Source: Xanthobacteraceae bacterium (GTDB lineage: Bacteria > Pseudomonadota > Alphaproteobacteria > Rhizobiales > Xanthobacteraceae). Taken from it: a stretch of DNA of 64,000 nucleotides. The notes beneath the pieces were generated by a model. It did not search any database. It saw nothing but the letters and a program-made list of their open reading frames with translations, and had not been told where the DNA came from. A program made the position numbers and the translations under genes. Positions 53,725 to 62,657 of this stretch are shown here, in pieces (the first letter of the stretch is position 1; each line of letters opens with the position of its first letter). Where the stretch lies: the NCBI GenBank assembly GCA_019752575.1, contig JAIELW010000001.1, positions 310,001-374,000 on the forward strand, given 5' to 3'.

Positions 53725-53882
53725 TGAATAGCCCCGTAACTTTCGATTCAGCCCGGAACATTTATTGAGGGGGCCGCGACTTTCCGCAAGTGCGGGGGGG
53801 CCACACCGGCCCGATGTCGCGGGTTTGTTACCGAAAGAAGCCCATTTTTGGCGGCAGGAAGCGTTTCAGATAGGGTTTCGAC

Positions 53883-54755
53883 ATGACGCGCCGCTTCGCC
53901 TTTTACGCTCTGGCTATCCTCCTTGCCGGTCCGGCTGCCGCGCAGACCCCCGCGCCCAACGCGCCCGCCAAGGAGCTGTTCGGGAAGAAGTCGGACGCGG
54001 CCCCGTTGAAGGCCCGCGCCATCGGCTTCTATTCCAAGGGGTGCCTCGCCGGCGGTATCGCGCTGCCGGTAAACGGCCAGACTTGGCAGGTGATGCGGCT
54101 CTCGCGCAACCGCAACTGGGGCCACCCGGACCTGATCGCTTTTCTTGAGCGCTTCGCCGCGAAGGTGCCGCAGGTCGCGGGCTGGAACGGAATTCTCGTG
54201 GGCGATCTCGCGCAGCCGCGCGGCGGGCCGATGCTCACCGGCCATGCCTCGCACCAGGTGGGCCTGGACGCCGACATCTGGCTAACGCCGATGCCCGAGC
54301 GCACGCTCAACACCGAAGAGCGCGAATCCTTCCCGCCGCAATTGATGGTGCGCGCCGACCGCCGCGACGTGGATCCGAAAATCTTCACACCCGGCCATGT
54401 GCAGCTGATCCGCGCGGCGGCGGAGGACAAGGAGGTCGAGCGCATTTTCGTGAACGCTGCGATCAAAAAGGCGCTATGCCGCGAAGCGCCGAACCAGCTC
54501 TGGCAATCGAAGGTGCGCGCTTACTGGGGCCACGACTATCACATGCATGTCCGCCTGCGCTGCCCGAAGGACAGCCCGGACTGCACGCCGCAAACGCCGC
54601 CCGGCAACGACGACGGCTGTGGCAGGGAACTCGATTTCTGGTTTCAGGATGCGATCCTGAATCCGCCGCCGCCTAAGGTGAAACCGAAGCCGAAGCCCCC
54701 GATCACGATGGCGGAGCTGCCGCCATCGTGCCGGGATGTCCTGATTGCGAAGTAG
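53883..54755 (+). CDS. mepA: Penicillin-insensitive murein endopeptidase MepA
   Basis: MepA cleaves D-Ala-meso-DAP (and DAP-DAP) crosslinks in peptidoglycan in the periplasm. The 290-residue protein has a signal peptide ending near AAAQ and the LAS-type zinc site: H121 and D131 in GHASHQVGLDAD, and HDYHMHVR near 213-220, all with the same spacing as in E. coli MepA. Cysteines expected to form disulphides are present (for example C54). A proline/lysine-rich stretch (PPPPKVKPKPKPP) near the C-terminus may span the wall. It meets the Yip1-like gene four bases on. Confidence 0.95.
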   Translation: MTRRFAFYALAILLAGPAAAQTPAPNAPAKELFGKKSDAAPLKARAIGFYSKGCLAGGIALPVNGQTWQVMRLSRNRNWGHPDLIAFLERFAAKVPQVAGWNGILVGDLAQPRGGPMLTGHASHQVGLDADIWLTPMPERTLNTEERESFPPQLMVRADRRDVDPKIFTPGHVQLIRAAAEDKEVERIFVNAAIKKALCREAPNQLWQSKVRAYWGHDYHMHVRLRCPKDSPDCTPQTPPGNDDGCGRELDFWFQDAILNPPPPKVKPKPKPPITMAELPPSCRDVLIAK

Positions 54756-54758
54756 CGC

Positions 54759-55331
54759 CTAGCGCGCGACCAGTGCCGCGAGCGGGAACAGCAACAGCCC
54801 GCCGATCACCGCAGTGATGACGATCGAAACCACGATCGCGCAGATCAGGGCGACGATGAAGTAGCCCATGACCTTTTCCTGCGGGGTCCGCATCAGCGTC
54901 GGCAGACCGATATAGAGCAGGTACAGGCTGTAGATGCCGCCGGCGAGCGCGATCAGGCCGCCGAGCACCGGGATCACCGCGAAGAAGCCCGCGACCCACG
55001 AAGCGGTATAGGCATAAGCCGTCAGCTTCAGCGCGCTCGGGAAGTGCTTCTCGCTCGAGAAGGTCGGGGCGAGCGCATCGATGATGAAGGCGACGACATA
55101 GACCACGACGAAGGCAAGCACGTAGCCGACGATCGCTGCGAAGATGACATAGACCAGCGGCAGCGGTCCGGCGAGCAGGCCGCCGATAATGCCGCCGACC
55201 AGCGGCAGCAGCGCGAGGATCGCGACATAAGTGAAGACTTCCTTGGTGTCGCCGGGTTCACCGTCGATGACCGGCCACTCGGTCTTTGGAGTCAGCAGAA
55301 TATTTTTTACGCGATCGACGATACCGGCCAT
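54759..55331 (-). CDS. Yip1 domain integral membrane protein
   Basis: This 190-residue protein has five probable membrane helices and begins with the conserved cytoplasmic segment VDRVKNILLTPKTEWPVIDGEPGD, typical of bacterial Yip1-domain proteins. Function in bacteria is not known. The ATG at 55331 is preceded by GGAGG five bases upstream, which decides it over the start seven codons earlier. It is convergent with mepA. Confidence 0.87.
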   Translation of the reverse strand: MAGIVDRVKNILLTPKTEWPVIDGEPGDTKEVFTYVAILALLPLVGGIIGGLLAGPLPLVYVIFAAIVGYVLAFVVVYVVAFIIDALAPTFSSEKHFPSALKLTAYAYTASWVAGFFAVIPVLGGLIALAGGIYSLYLLYIGLPTLMRTPQEKVMGYFIVALICAIVVSIVITAVIGGLLLFPLAALVAR

Positions 55332-55508
55332 GTGAACCTCCTGCCCCGTCACCTCGACCCCCGAGGCGATTCGAATGCGCGGCGGATATAGCCGCCGGAC
55401 ACATATAAAGTCACGCGGAACGAGCCGCAGATCAACGGCTTTTCGGGCATTTCACAACGGCGTGCTCCGGCCTGTCATCGGCGTCCGAATCCCTGCAATT
55501 TTCGACGC

Positions 55509-56339
55509 ATGCGAAGCTTTCCGCCCCGCCGCATCGTCTGCCTGACCGAAGAGACGGTAGAAACGCTCTATTTAATGGGCGAGGACGCCCGGATCGTGGG
55601 CGTTTCGGGCTATGCGGTGCGGCCGCCGCGGGTGCGGAAAGAAAAGCCGCGGGTCGCAGCCTTCATCTCGGCGGATGTGCCGAAAATTCTCGCGCTTGAG
55701 CCGGACCTCGTGCTGACCTTTTCCGATCTGCAGGCCGGGATCGTCGCCGATCTCGTCAAGGCCGGGATCGCGGTCCACGCCTTCAACCAGCGGGATGTCG
55801 CCGGCATCTTTGCGATGATCGAGACGCTCGGCGGACTGATCGGCGCGCCCGGAAAAAGCGCTACGCTTTGTGCCGGTCTACGGAAGCGGCTCGACGACGC
55901 GCGTACAAGAGGCGCCGCCCTGCCGGTGCGGCCACGCATCTACTTCGAGGAATGGGATAAGCCGATGATCTCGGGCATCGGCTGGGTATCGGAACTGATC
56001 GAGATCGCGGGCGGCATCGAAATCTTTCCCGAACTTGCGACGAAAAAATCGGCGCCCGAGCGCGTCGTGACGGGCGAGCAGGTGATCGCAGCAAAGCCCG
56101 ACATCGTGATCGGTTCCTGGTGCGGAAAGAAATTCCGGCCGGAGTATTTCGCAGCGCGCCCCGGCTTCGATGCCATCCCCGCCGTGCGCGACAATTTTCT
56201 CCGCGAGATCAAATCGGCGATTATCCTTCAGCCCGGCCCCGCGGCGCTGACCGACGGGCTGGCTGCGATCGAAGCCATCGTCGCCGAATGGGTCGCGGCA
56301 CAGGGACAGGGTAAACGCACCCTTGCCGCGAAAAGCTGA
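55509..56339 (+). CDS. BtuF-like (cobalamin/iron-chelate) binding protein without signal peptide
   Basis: This 276-residue protein has the bilobal fold signature of class III binding proteins: RIVCLTEETVETLYLMGEDARIVGVSGYAV at the start and EPDLVLTFSDLQAGIVADLVKAGIAVHAF, followed by a second lobe with ISGIGWVSELIEIAGG. No signal peptide or lipobox precedes the domain, and no transport genes adjoin. It is therefore likely cytoplasmic, or its true start was missed; the frame gives no better start upstream. It may be a cytosolic cobalamin- or chelate-sequestering protein, a guess. Confidence 0.8.
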   Translation: MRSFPPRRIVCLTEETVETLYLMGEDARIVGVSGYAVRPPRVRKEKPRVAAFISADVPKILALEPDLVLTFSDLQAGIVADLVKAGIAVHAFNQRDVAGIFAMIETLGGLIGAPGKSATLCAGLRKRLDDARTRGAALPVRPRIYFEEWDKPMISGIGWVSELIEIAGGIEIFPELATKKSAPERVVTGEQVIAAKPDIVIGSWCGKKFRPEYFAARPGFDAIPAVRDNFLREIKSAIILQPGPAALTDGLAAIEAIVAEWVAAQGQGKRTLAAKS

Positions 56340-56410
56340 AGCGCGAGTGCGCTCTTTGCGATTTGGCGCCGCATTTGTTTTATTGGTCTTCCCAGCCGAA
56401 GAAGAATGCC

Positions 56411-59323
56411 GTGGCAGCCAACAAGAGCTTTTTGAGCGATCTCTTTCAGACGATCTCGGAACGCGGCCGAGATCTGATGGCGCGTGCGCGGGGGCGCACG
56501 AAGCCTGTCGGCGAGGTGCGCACCGAGAATCTGGTCGAACTTTGCGAGCATCTCCTCTCGGGCCGTGGCGAGGCATCCGGTGTTGCGCTGGCGGCTGAGA
56601 TTCTCGAGGACTATCGCGAACTGAAAACCGGCGAGCGGGTCGCCTTCTTCGAGGCGCTCGCGCACCGCTTCGGACCGGATCGCGAGCGGCTGAAGCAGGC
56701 CGCGCAGCATTATATCGACAAGCAGAGCGAAGACGCCGAAGCGGAATTGCACGACGCCGCCGAGCCAAGGCGTCAGGAAATCGTGCGGCGGCTCAACCTC
56801 GCGCCGGACGGCACCGAGACACTGGTTTCGATGCGCGCAAATCTCCTCGACGCCCTCGAGCGGCGTTCGGATCTGGAGTCGGTGGACCGCGATTTCGTGC
56901 ATCTGTTCTCGTCGTGGTTCAATCGCGGCTTTCTGGTGCTGAAAAGGATCGACTGGTCATCGCCTGCGATCGTGCTCGAAAAAATTATCCGCTATGAAGC
57001 GGTGCACGAAATTCGGGACTGGAACGACCTGCGTGCGCGCATCGACCCGCCAGACCGGCGCTGCTACGCCTTCTTTCATCCCGCGCTCACGGACGAGCCG
57101 CTGATCTTCGTCGAAGTCGCGCTGACGAAGGAGATTCCGGGCGCGATCGGCCCGATCCTGACGCACGGGAGAAAACAGCTCGACCCGCGCGAAGCGACGA
57201 CTGCCGTGTTCTACTCGATCTCAAACACGCAGCGGGGGCTTGCCGGCGTTTCCTTCGGCAGCTTTTTGATCAAGCAGGTCGCCGAGGAAATTTCCCGCGA
57301 GTTTCCGAAGCTCGATGCGTTCGTTACCCTCTCGCCTGTGCCTGGCTTTGCGAAATGGCTTGCGCGCGAACGCAAGAATGAATCATCTGATACGATCCGC
57401 GATGCCGACCGGGCGGCGCTCGCGCTGCTCGACCGTCCTGGTTGGGAACAGAGCGAAAAGAGCCGCAGCGAAGCCGCCGGCGCGCTGACCGCCCTCGCCG
57501 CGCATTACTTTCTGCATGGAAAAACCAGCTACGGACGTCCGCTCGATCCGGTCGCGCGTTTCCATCTTGGCAACGGCGCCGCGCTCGCGCATATCCACGC
57601 TTCCGCCGATCTTTCGCCGCGCGGCATCGCGCAATCGCATGGCGTTATGGTGAACTACCGTTATGACCTTTCTCAAATCGAGCAGAACCACGAAGCCTAT
57701 GCGGAGGATAGCGAAGTCGTCGCAAGCAAGGATGTCAGGAAACTTCTGCGGCAACCACAATCTGCGCGAGCGGCACCTGCGAGAATACCTGTCATGAGTG
57801 GCGGCAATTATCTCTTTGGCGCGCTCGAAGGCGCGATCCCGTCGCGCGATAAAACGCTGATCGAATTGCCGGACGGCAAGATAATTACTTATCGCGAGGT
57901 GTTCGATCTCGCGGCGAAGATCTCCGCGTATCTCGTTCGCTGCAAGGTAATGCCCGGGGACCGGGTCGCGGTGCAGGTCGAAAAGTCCTGGCAGAACCTC
58001 GCGCTCTATCTCGGCGTGGTGCGCGCGGGCGGCGTCTATCTGCCGCTCAATACCGCCTATCCGCTTGCGGAACTCGAATACTTCCTTAGCGACGCCGAGC
58101 CGCGCGTCGTCGTCTGCAAGCCGGAAACGGAAAGCGGCGTAAATGCGCTCGCCGCGAAACTGAAAATCGCGACCGTCGAAACGCTCGGCGTTAACGGCGA
58201 CGGCACGCTGATCGCAAACGCGAAGGACGCCACACCGCTCGCGCCGGCTGCCCGCGCGGCAAAAGACCTAGCCGCAATTCTTTATACGTCCGGCACCACC
58301 GGCCGATCGAAAGGAGCGATGCTCTCGCACGAGAACCTGCTCTCGAATGCGATGACGCTGAAAGACTACTGGCGCTTCACCGAAAAAGACGTGGTCCTGC
58401 ACGCGCTGCCGATCTATCACACGCACGGACTTTTCGTTGCAATGAACGTGGTGCTGCTCGCCGGCGCGTCCATGCTGTTCTTCGGCAAGTTCGAAGCCGA
58501 CGAGATGATCCGGCTCATGCCGAAGGCGACTTCGATGATGGGTGTGCCGACCTTCTATGTGCGCTTCGCGGATCATCCGAAGGTCACGAAAGAAACGACG
58601 AAGCACATGCGCCTGTTCGTTTCCGGTTCGGCGCCGCTGCTCGCGGAAACCCATCGCGCATTCTCGGAGAAAACCGGCCACGCGATCCTCGAGCGCTACG
58701 GCATGACCGAAACCAATATGAATACGTCGAACCCTTATGACGGTGACCGCATTCCGGGCACGGTCGGCTTTCCGCTGCCGGGCGTCGAATTGCGCATCGC
58801 CGATCCCGAGAGCGGCAAGGTTCTCGCGCAGGGCGAAATCGGCGTGATCGAAGTCAAAGGCCCGAATGTGTTTCAGGGCTACTGGCGCATGCCGGAGAAG
58901 ACGGCCGCCGAATTCCGCGCCGACGGCTTCTTCATCACCGGCGATCTCGGCAAAATCGACGAGCGCGGCTACGTGCACATCGTCGGCCGCGGCAAGGATC
59001 TCGTGATCTCGGGCGGCTTCAACGTCTATCCGAAGGAAGTCGAAGGCGAGATCGACGCGATCCCGGGTGTCGTCGAATCCGCCGTGATCGGCGTGGCGCA
59101 CCCTGATCTTGGGGAAGCCGTGACCGCTGTCGTGGTGAAGGCCAAGGGTTCGGCGCTGTCCGAAGCCGAAATTCTGGGTGCGCTCGAGGGCCGCATCGCC
59201 CGCTTCAAGCAACCCAAGCACGTGTTTTTCGTGGATGACCTGCCACGCAACGCGATGGGCAAGGTGCAGAAGAACGTGCTGCGCGAAACTTACGCAAAGA
59301 CCTATTCGAAGAACCTGGCCTGA
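56411..59323 (+). CDS. Fused malonyl-CoA decarboxylase / malonyl-CoA synthetase (MatA-MatB)
   Basis: One uninterrupted frame encodes two enzymes that are separate genes (matA, matB) in Rhizobium. Residues about 15-450 match malonyl-CoA decarboxylase: FVHLFSSWFNRGFLVLKRIDW and GRPLDPVARFHLGNGA, which includes the catalytic region. A short linker (PQSARAAPARIPV) leads to an acyl-CoA ligase from about 462 (SGGNYLFGALEG) with YTSGTTGRSKGAM (about 624), ERYGMTETNMNT and FVDDLPRNAMGKVQKN, all MatB signatures. Malonate plus CoA would become malonyl-CoA, then acetyl-CoA and CO2. GTG 56411 gives 970 residues; the ATG at 57794 (residue 462) could start MatB alone but has no ribosome site. Confidence 0.9.
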   Translation: MAANKSFLSDLFQTISERGRDLMARARGRTKPVGEVRTENLVELCEHLLSGRGEASGVALAAEILEDYRELKTGERVAFFEALAHRFGPDRERLKQAAQHYIDKQSEDAEAELHDAAEPRRQEIVRRLNLAPDGTETLVSMRANLLDALERRSDLESVDRDFVHLFSSWFNRGFLVLKRIDWSSPAIVLEKIIRYEAVHEIRDWNDLRARIDPPDRRCYAFFHPALTDEPLIFVEVALTKEIPGAIGPILTHGRKQLDPREATTAVFYSISNTQRGLAGVSFGSFLIKQVAEEISREFPKLDAFVTLSPVPGFAKWLARERKNESSDTIRDADRAALALLDRPGWEQSEKSRSEAAGALTALAAHYFLHGKTSYGRPLDPVARFHLGNGAALAHIHASADLSPRGIAQSHGVMVNYRYDLSQIEQNHEAYAEDSEVVASKDVRKLLRQPQSARAAPARIPVMSGGNYLFGALEGAIPSRDKTLIELPDGKIITYREVFDLAAKISAYLVRCKVMPGDRVAVQVEKSWQNLALYLGVVRAGGVYLPLNTAYPLAELEYFLSDAEPRVVVCKPETESGVNALAAKLKIATVETLGVNGDGTLIANAKDATPLAPAARAAKDLAAILYTSGTTGRSKGAMLSHENLLSNAMTLKDYWRFTEKDVVLHALPIYHTHGLFVAMNVVLLAGASMLFFGKFEADEMIRLMPKATSMMGVPTFYVRFADHPKVTKETTKHMRLFVSGSAPLLAETHRAFSEKTGHAILERYGMTETNMNTSNPYDGDRIPGTVGFPLPGVELRIADPESGKVLAQGEIGVIEVKGPNVFQGYWRMPEKTAAEFRADGFFITGDLGKIDERGYVHIVGRGKDLVISGGFNVYPKEVEGEIDAIPGVVESAVIGVAHPDLGEAVTAVVVKAKGSALSEAEILGALEGRIARFKQPKHVFFVDDLPRNAMGKVQKNVLRETYAKTYSKNLA

Positions 59324-59501
59324 CGCTCCGTACCGCTTTGCGGGCCTGCAAGAGCTTTATCGCATTTCAGCCTACATAGAACGGCGCGCCTTCGTATTGC
59401 GGCGCAATAAGTTCAAGGCGTCCCTCAAAGGTACTGTTGGAAGTCCAATGGTTTCATTTCATGATGGACCGATAAGAAAAGTCTTAGGGAGGAGACTACC
59501 A

Positions 59502-60704
59502 ATGCTGAAACGAATTCTTTGCGGGCTTGCCGCGATCGGCCTGATCGCCGGCTCGACGCAGATGCTGACGGCGCAGGACGCGCCGAAATCGATCAAGGTC
59601 GGCTACGTCATTTCGCTGTCGGGTCCGCAGGCCGCGGGCGCGCTGCTCACCACCGTTCCGAATTACCGGCTCTGGATCGACGAAGTGAACAAAGCCGGCG
59701 GAATCATGCTGAAAAAATACGGCAAGCGCATTCCGATCGAGGTCACCGAGGTCGACGACCGCTCGAACAACGAAGACATGGTTCGCCTGGTCGAGCGCCT
59801 GATGACCGTCGATAAGATGGACATCGTGCTCTCGCCGTGGGGCACCGGCCCGAACCTGCAGGTGCTGCCGGTGTTCAACAAGTACGGCTATCCGCACGTC
59901 ATGGGCACGGCCGCGACCGACCGCATCAACGATCTCGCGCCGAAGTTCGACAACGCGTTCTGGATGCTCGGCCGTCCGACCGAAGGCGTGAAGGCGCTCG
60001 TCGATATGCTGAACGACCTGCGCAAGAAGGGTCAGATCAAGGACACCGTCGCACTGTTCTCAGTGCAGCATCCGTTCGGTGCTGAATTCCTGGCGCCCGC
60101 GAAAGCCGCGCTCGCCGCGAACAATTACAAGGTCGTATATGAGACGACCTATCCGCTCGGCTCCGCCGATCTTTCGGCGCAGATCAAGGCGGCGAAGGCG
60201 GCGAACCCGGATATCATGCTCGCCTTCTCCTATCCGCCGGATACCTTCATGCTGACGGAACAGGCGCTCGCCAACGACTTCAATCCGAAGGTGATGTTCC
60301 TTTCGGTCGGCGCCGCGTTCCCGAGTTACCGCGGCAAGTTCGGCGACAAGATCAACGGCGTATTCGGTCTCGGCGCGTGGGATCCGACCGGACCCGGCGT
60401 GCAGGACTGGGTCAAGCGCCACCAAGACGTGAACAAGGGTCAGGTCCCCGATCGCTGGGCGAGCTCGAACACTTATGCAGGCCTGCAAATTTTGCAGCAG
60501 GCGATCGAGCGCGTCGGCGAGATCGACAACAAGAAGATCATCGCCGAAATGAAGACCGGCACCTTCAAGACCATCCTCGGCGACGTGAAGCTGGAAAATA
60601 ACCAGTTAACCAAGCTGTGGTGGGTCGGCCAGTATCAGGGCGGCGAATATAAAGGCGTCGCGCCTGCGAACCTGCCGGGCGCCGTCGCTCCGCAAGTAAA
60701 GTAA
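59502..60704 (+). CDS. Branched-chain amino acid-type ABC transporter substrate-binding protein
   Basis: This 400-residue periplasmic protein of the LivJ/LivK family starts at the ATG at 59502, with a very strong ribosome site (GGGAGGAG, seven bases away) and a signal peptide (ILCGLAAIGLIAGSTQMLTAQ). The type I periplasmic binding fold is recognisable from IKVGYVISLSGPQAAGAL and IPIEVTEVDDRSNNEDMVRLVERLM. Its real ligand may be an amino acid, amide, or carboxylate. It lies 178 bases downstream of the malonate enzyme fusion and is separated from its permease by a terminator. Confidence 0.9.
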   Translation: MLKRILCGLAAIGLIAGSTQMLTAQDAPKSIKVGYVISLSGPQAAGALLTTVPNYRLWIDEVNKAGGIMLKKYGKRIPIEVTEVDDRSNNEDMVRLVERLMTVDKMDIVLSPWGTGPNLQVLPVFNKYGYPHVMGTAATDRINDLAPKFDNAFWMLGRPTEGVKALVDMLNDLRKKGQIKDTVALFSVQHPFGAEFLAPAKAALAANNYKVVYETTYPLGSADLSAQIKAAKAANPDIMLAFSYPPDTFMLTEQALANDFNPKVMFLSVGAAFPSYRGKFGDKINGVFGLGAWDPTGPGVQDWVKRHQDVNKGQVPDRWASSNTYAGLQILQQAIERVGEIDNKKIIAEMKTGTFKTILGDVKLENNQLTKLWWVGQYQGGEYKGVAPANLPGAVAPQVK

Positions 60705-60720
60705 GGTTAAGCAAAAGCTT

Positions 60721-60750
60721 ACGGGCCCGCGTCACACAACGCGGGCCCGT
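60721..60750 (+). terminator. Terminator/attenuator between binding protein and permease genes
   Basis: A perfect 12-bp stem (ACGGGCCCGCGT at 60721-60732 against 60739-60750) with loop CACACA is followed by TTCTATAAAAT. It lies 16 bases after the binding protein stop. Such hairpins usually let most transcripts end after the binding protein, giving it an excess over the membrane parts. Confidence 0.88.
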
Positions 60751-60818
60751 TTCTATAAAATCTGCGGCGAGTAAACGGGCGCGCATTGTTCCGCGCGCAC
60801 GAACGGAGTTCGCGTAGC

Positions 60819-62657
60819 GTGACGCTGTTTTTCGACTTCATGATCGCTGGCCTCGTAATCGGCGGCATCTATGCGCTGATCGCGATCGGCTTGAACCTGC
60901 AATACGGCGTCGCGCGCGTGCTCAATCTCGCTTACGGCGAGTTTCTGATGCTCGCGGGCTACGCGGCGTTCTGGGGATTTACGCTTCTCAACGCGCCGCC
61001 GTTCGTGACGCTTCTCTTCGGCGTTCCGGCGGCGTTCGCCGCGAGCTGGCTGCTCTTTATGTATGTGTTGCACCCGCTGCTATCGCGCACGCGCGACCCG
61101 GGCAAACGCGAAATCGATTCGATCATTTCGACGTTCGGTCTTCTGTTCGTGCTGCAGGGCGTAGCGCTTGTGCTCTGGACCGGCACCGACCGCGCCTACA
61201 CGTATCTTGCCGATATCGTGCGGCTCGGCCCGCTCGCGCTCTCCGCTAATCGCATTGTTACACTTGTCGCAGCGCTCGCGCTCGCTTTCGGCGTCTATGC
61301 GGCATTGCGTTACTCGAAAACAGGACGTGCCTTGCGCTCGATTGCGAGTAATCCGGAAGCGGCGCCGCTCGTCGGCGTGGACGTGAAGCGCTACAGCGCG
61401 CTCGCGTTCGCCTCGGGTGGCGCGTTGGCTGCCTGCGCCGGCATTCTGATTTCCATGTTCTTCGGCATGAACCCGACCACGGGTGCTGCCTTCACGATGA
61501 AGGCGCTGATCGTCGTCGTGATGGGCGGTATCGGGCACGTCATGGGCGGCTTCGTCGCCGGCATCCTGCTCGGGCTCGCTGAGCAGTTCGGTGCGCTGCT
61601 TTTGAACTCCGGCCTGATCACGGTCGTTTCCTTCACGCTGTTTTCGATCGTGCTTCTGTGGAAGCCGGAAGGCCTGTTCGGCGGCTCGACGCGAACCGGC
61701 AGCGGCCGCTTGATCCGGATTCCGAAAGAGATCATCGCGCTCGTGGTGCTCGCGGCGTTAATCGTCGCTCCGCGCTACATCGACAGTTATCGCCTCGCGC
61801 AGCTCTTGGACATTTTCAAATACGTCGCGCTCGCGACCGGCTGGGCCTTTTTCTCCGGTCCTACGCGCTACATCTCGCTCGCGGCGTCGGCTTTCTACGG
61901 GGTCGGCAACTACACGATCGCTGTGCTCGCACCGGACTACGGCTATCTCTATGCGCTCGGTGCCGCAGCTCTAATTGGAATATTGCTCTCGGCTTTCGTC
62001 GGGCTCGCCACGCTGCGCCTGAAGGGCATGTATTTCGTGATCTTCACCTTCGGGTTAGCCACACTCGTGCGCGAAATCGTCACCTGGTACGAAGCGAGCA
62101 TCGAACTGAAGGCCGGGCGCTATCTCTACGGCCTCGAAGTATTCACGAACGACGTTGCGCGCGACATTTATTATCAGCTGCTCGCGCTTTCCGTATTCAT
62201 CATCGTGCTGTGGCTGATCCGCGACCGTACCCGCATGGGCTTTGCGATGAAGACGCTCGGTGCCGACGAAACGGTCGCGCGGCAAATCGGCATCAACACG
62301 ACGGCCTTGAAAATCGGCACCTTCGTCATCAGCGCGCTCGTGATGACGCTCGCGGGCGCAATCATGGCGCCGCGCGCGAGTTACATCGATCCGACCACCG
62401 CTTTCAATCCGACCGTCTCATTTCTCACCGTCATCATGGCGCTTCTCGGTGGTGCCACGTCGGTCTGGGGTCCGATGCTCGGCGTGATCCCGCTTGTACT
62501 GATCCAGGACTGGATCTCGATCAATTTCCCGAACTACTTCTCGATCGTACTCGGGCTCTGTTTCCTCGGCATCGTATTCTTCATTCCGAACGGATTGCTC
62601 GGGCTGTTGCAGGACTGGCGGCGCAAGTGGCGCGCGCGGCGAGGATATGACGCATGA
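60819..62657 (+). CDS. Fused branched-chain amino acid ABC permease (LivH-LivM)
   Basis: This 612-residue protein joins the two permeases that are usually separate. Residues about 1-285 are LivH-like (GLVIGGIYALIAIGLNLQYGV; RAIASNPEAA-type loop at RSIASNPEAAPLVGVD), and residues about 300-612 are LivM-like (RYISLAASAFYGVGNYTIAVL; GADETVARQIGINTTALKIGTF). About 17 membrane helices result. The frame is continuous through the joint (KPEGLFGGSTRTGSGRLIRIPKEI). The GTG at 60819 follows CGGAG by about nine bases. The 3' end overlaps the livG start by four bases. Natural LivHM fusions are known in alphaproteobacteria. Confidence 0.9.
   Translation: MTLFFDFMIAGLVIGGIYALIAIGLNLQYGVARVLNLAYGEFLMLAGYAAFWGFTLLNAPPFVTLLFGVPAAFAASWLLFMYVLHPLLSRTRDPGKREIDSIISTFGLLFVLQGVALVLWTGTDRAYTYLADIVRLGPLALSANRIVTLVAALALAFGVYAALRYSKTGRALRSIASNPEAAPLVGVDVKRYSALAFASGGALAACAGILISMFFGMNPTTGAAFTMKALIVVVMGGIGHVMGGFVAGILLGLAEQFGALLLNSGLITVVSFTLFSIVLLWKPEGLFGGSTRTGSGRLIRIPKEIIALVVLAALIVAPRYIDSYRLAQLLDIFKYVALATGWAFFSGPTRYISLAASAFYGVGNYTIAVLAPDYGYLYALGAAALIGILLSAFVGLATLRLKGMYFVIFTFGLATLVREIVTWYEASIELKAGRYLYGLEVFTNDVARDIYYQLLALSVFIIVLWLIRDRTRMGFAMKTLGADETVARQIGINTTALKIGTFVISALVMTLAGAIMAPRASYIDPTTAFNPTVSFLTVIMALLGGATSVWGPMLGVIPLVLIQDWISINFPNYFSIVLGLCFLGIVFFIPNGLLGLLQDWRRKWRARRGYDA

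Noticed and set aside
57794-59323. Separate matB gene starting at the internal ATG
   Set aside because: There is no stop codon between the domains and no Shine-Dalgarno sequence before the ATG; a fusion is the direct reading, though an internal start cannot be fully excluded.
60819-62657. Frameshift or sequencing error joining livH and livM
   Set aside because: The frame is continuous with a sensible linker, and LivHM fusions occur in other alphaproteobacteria.
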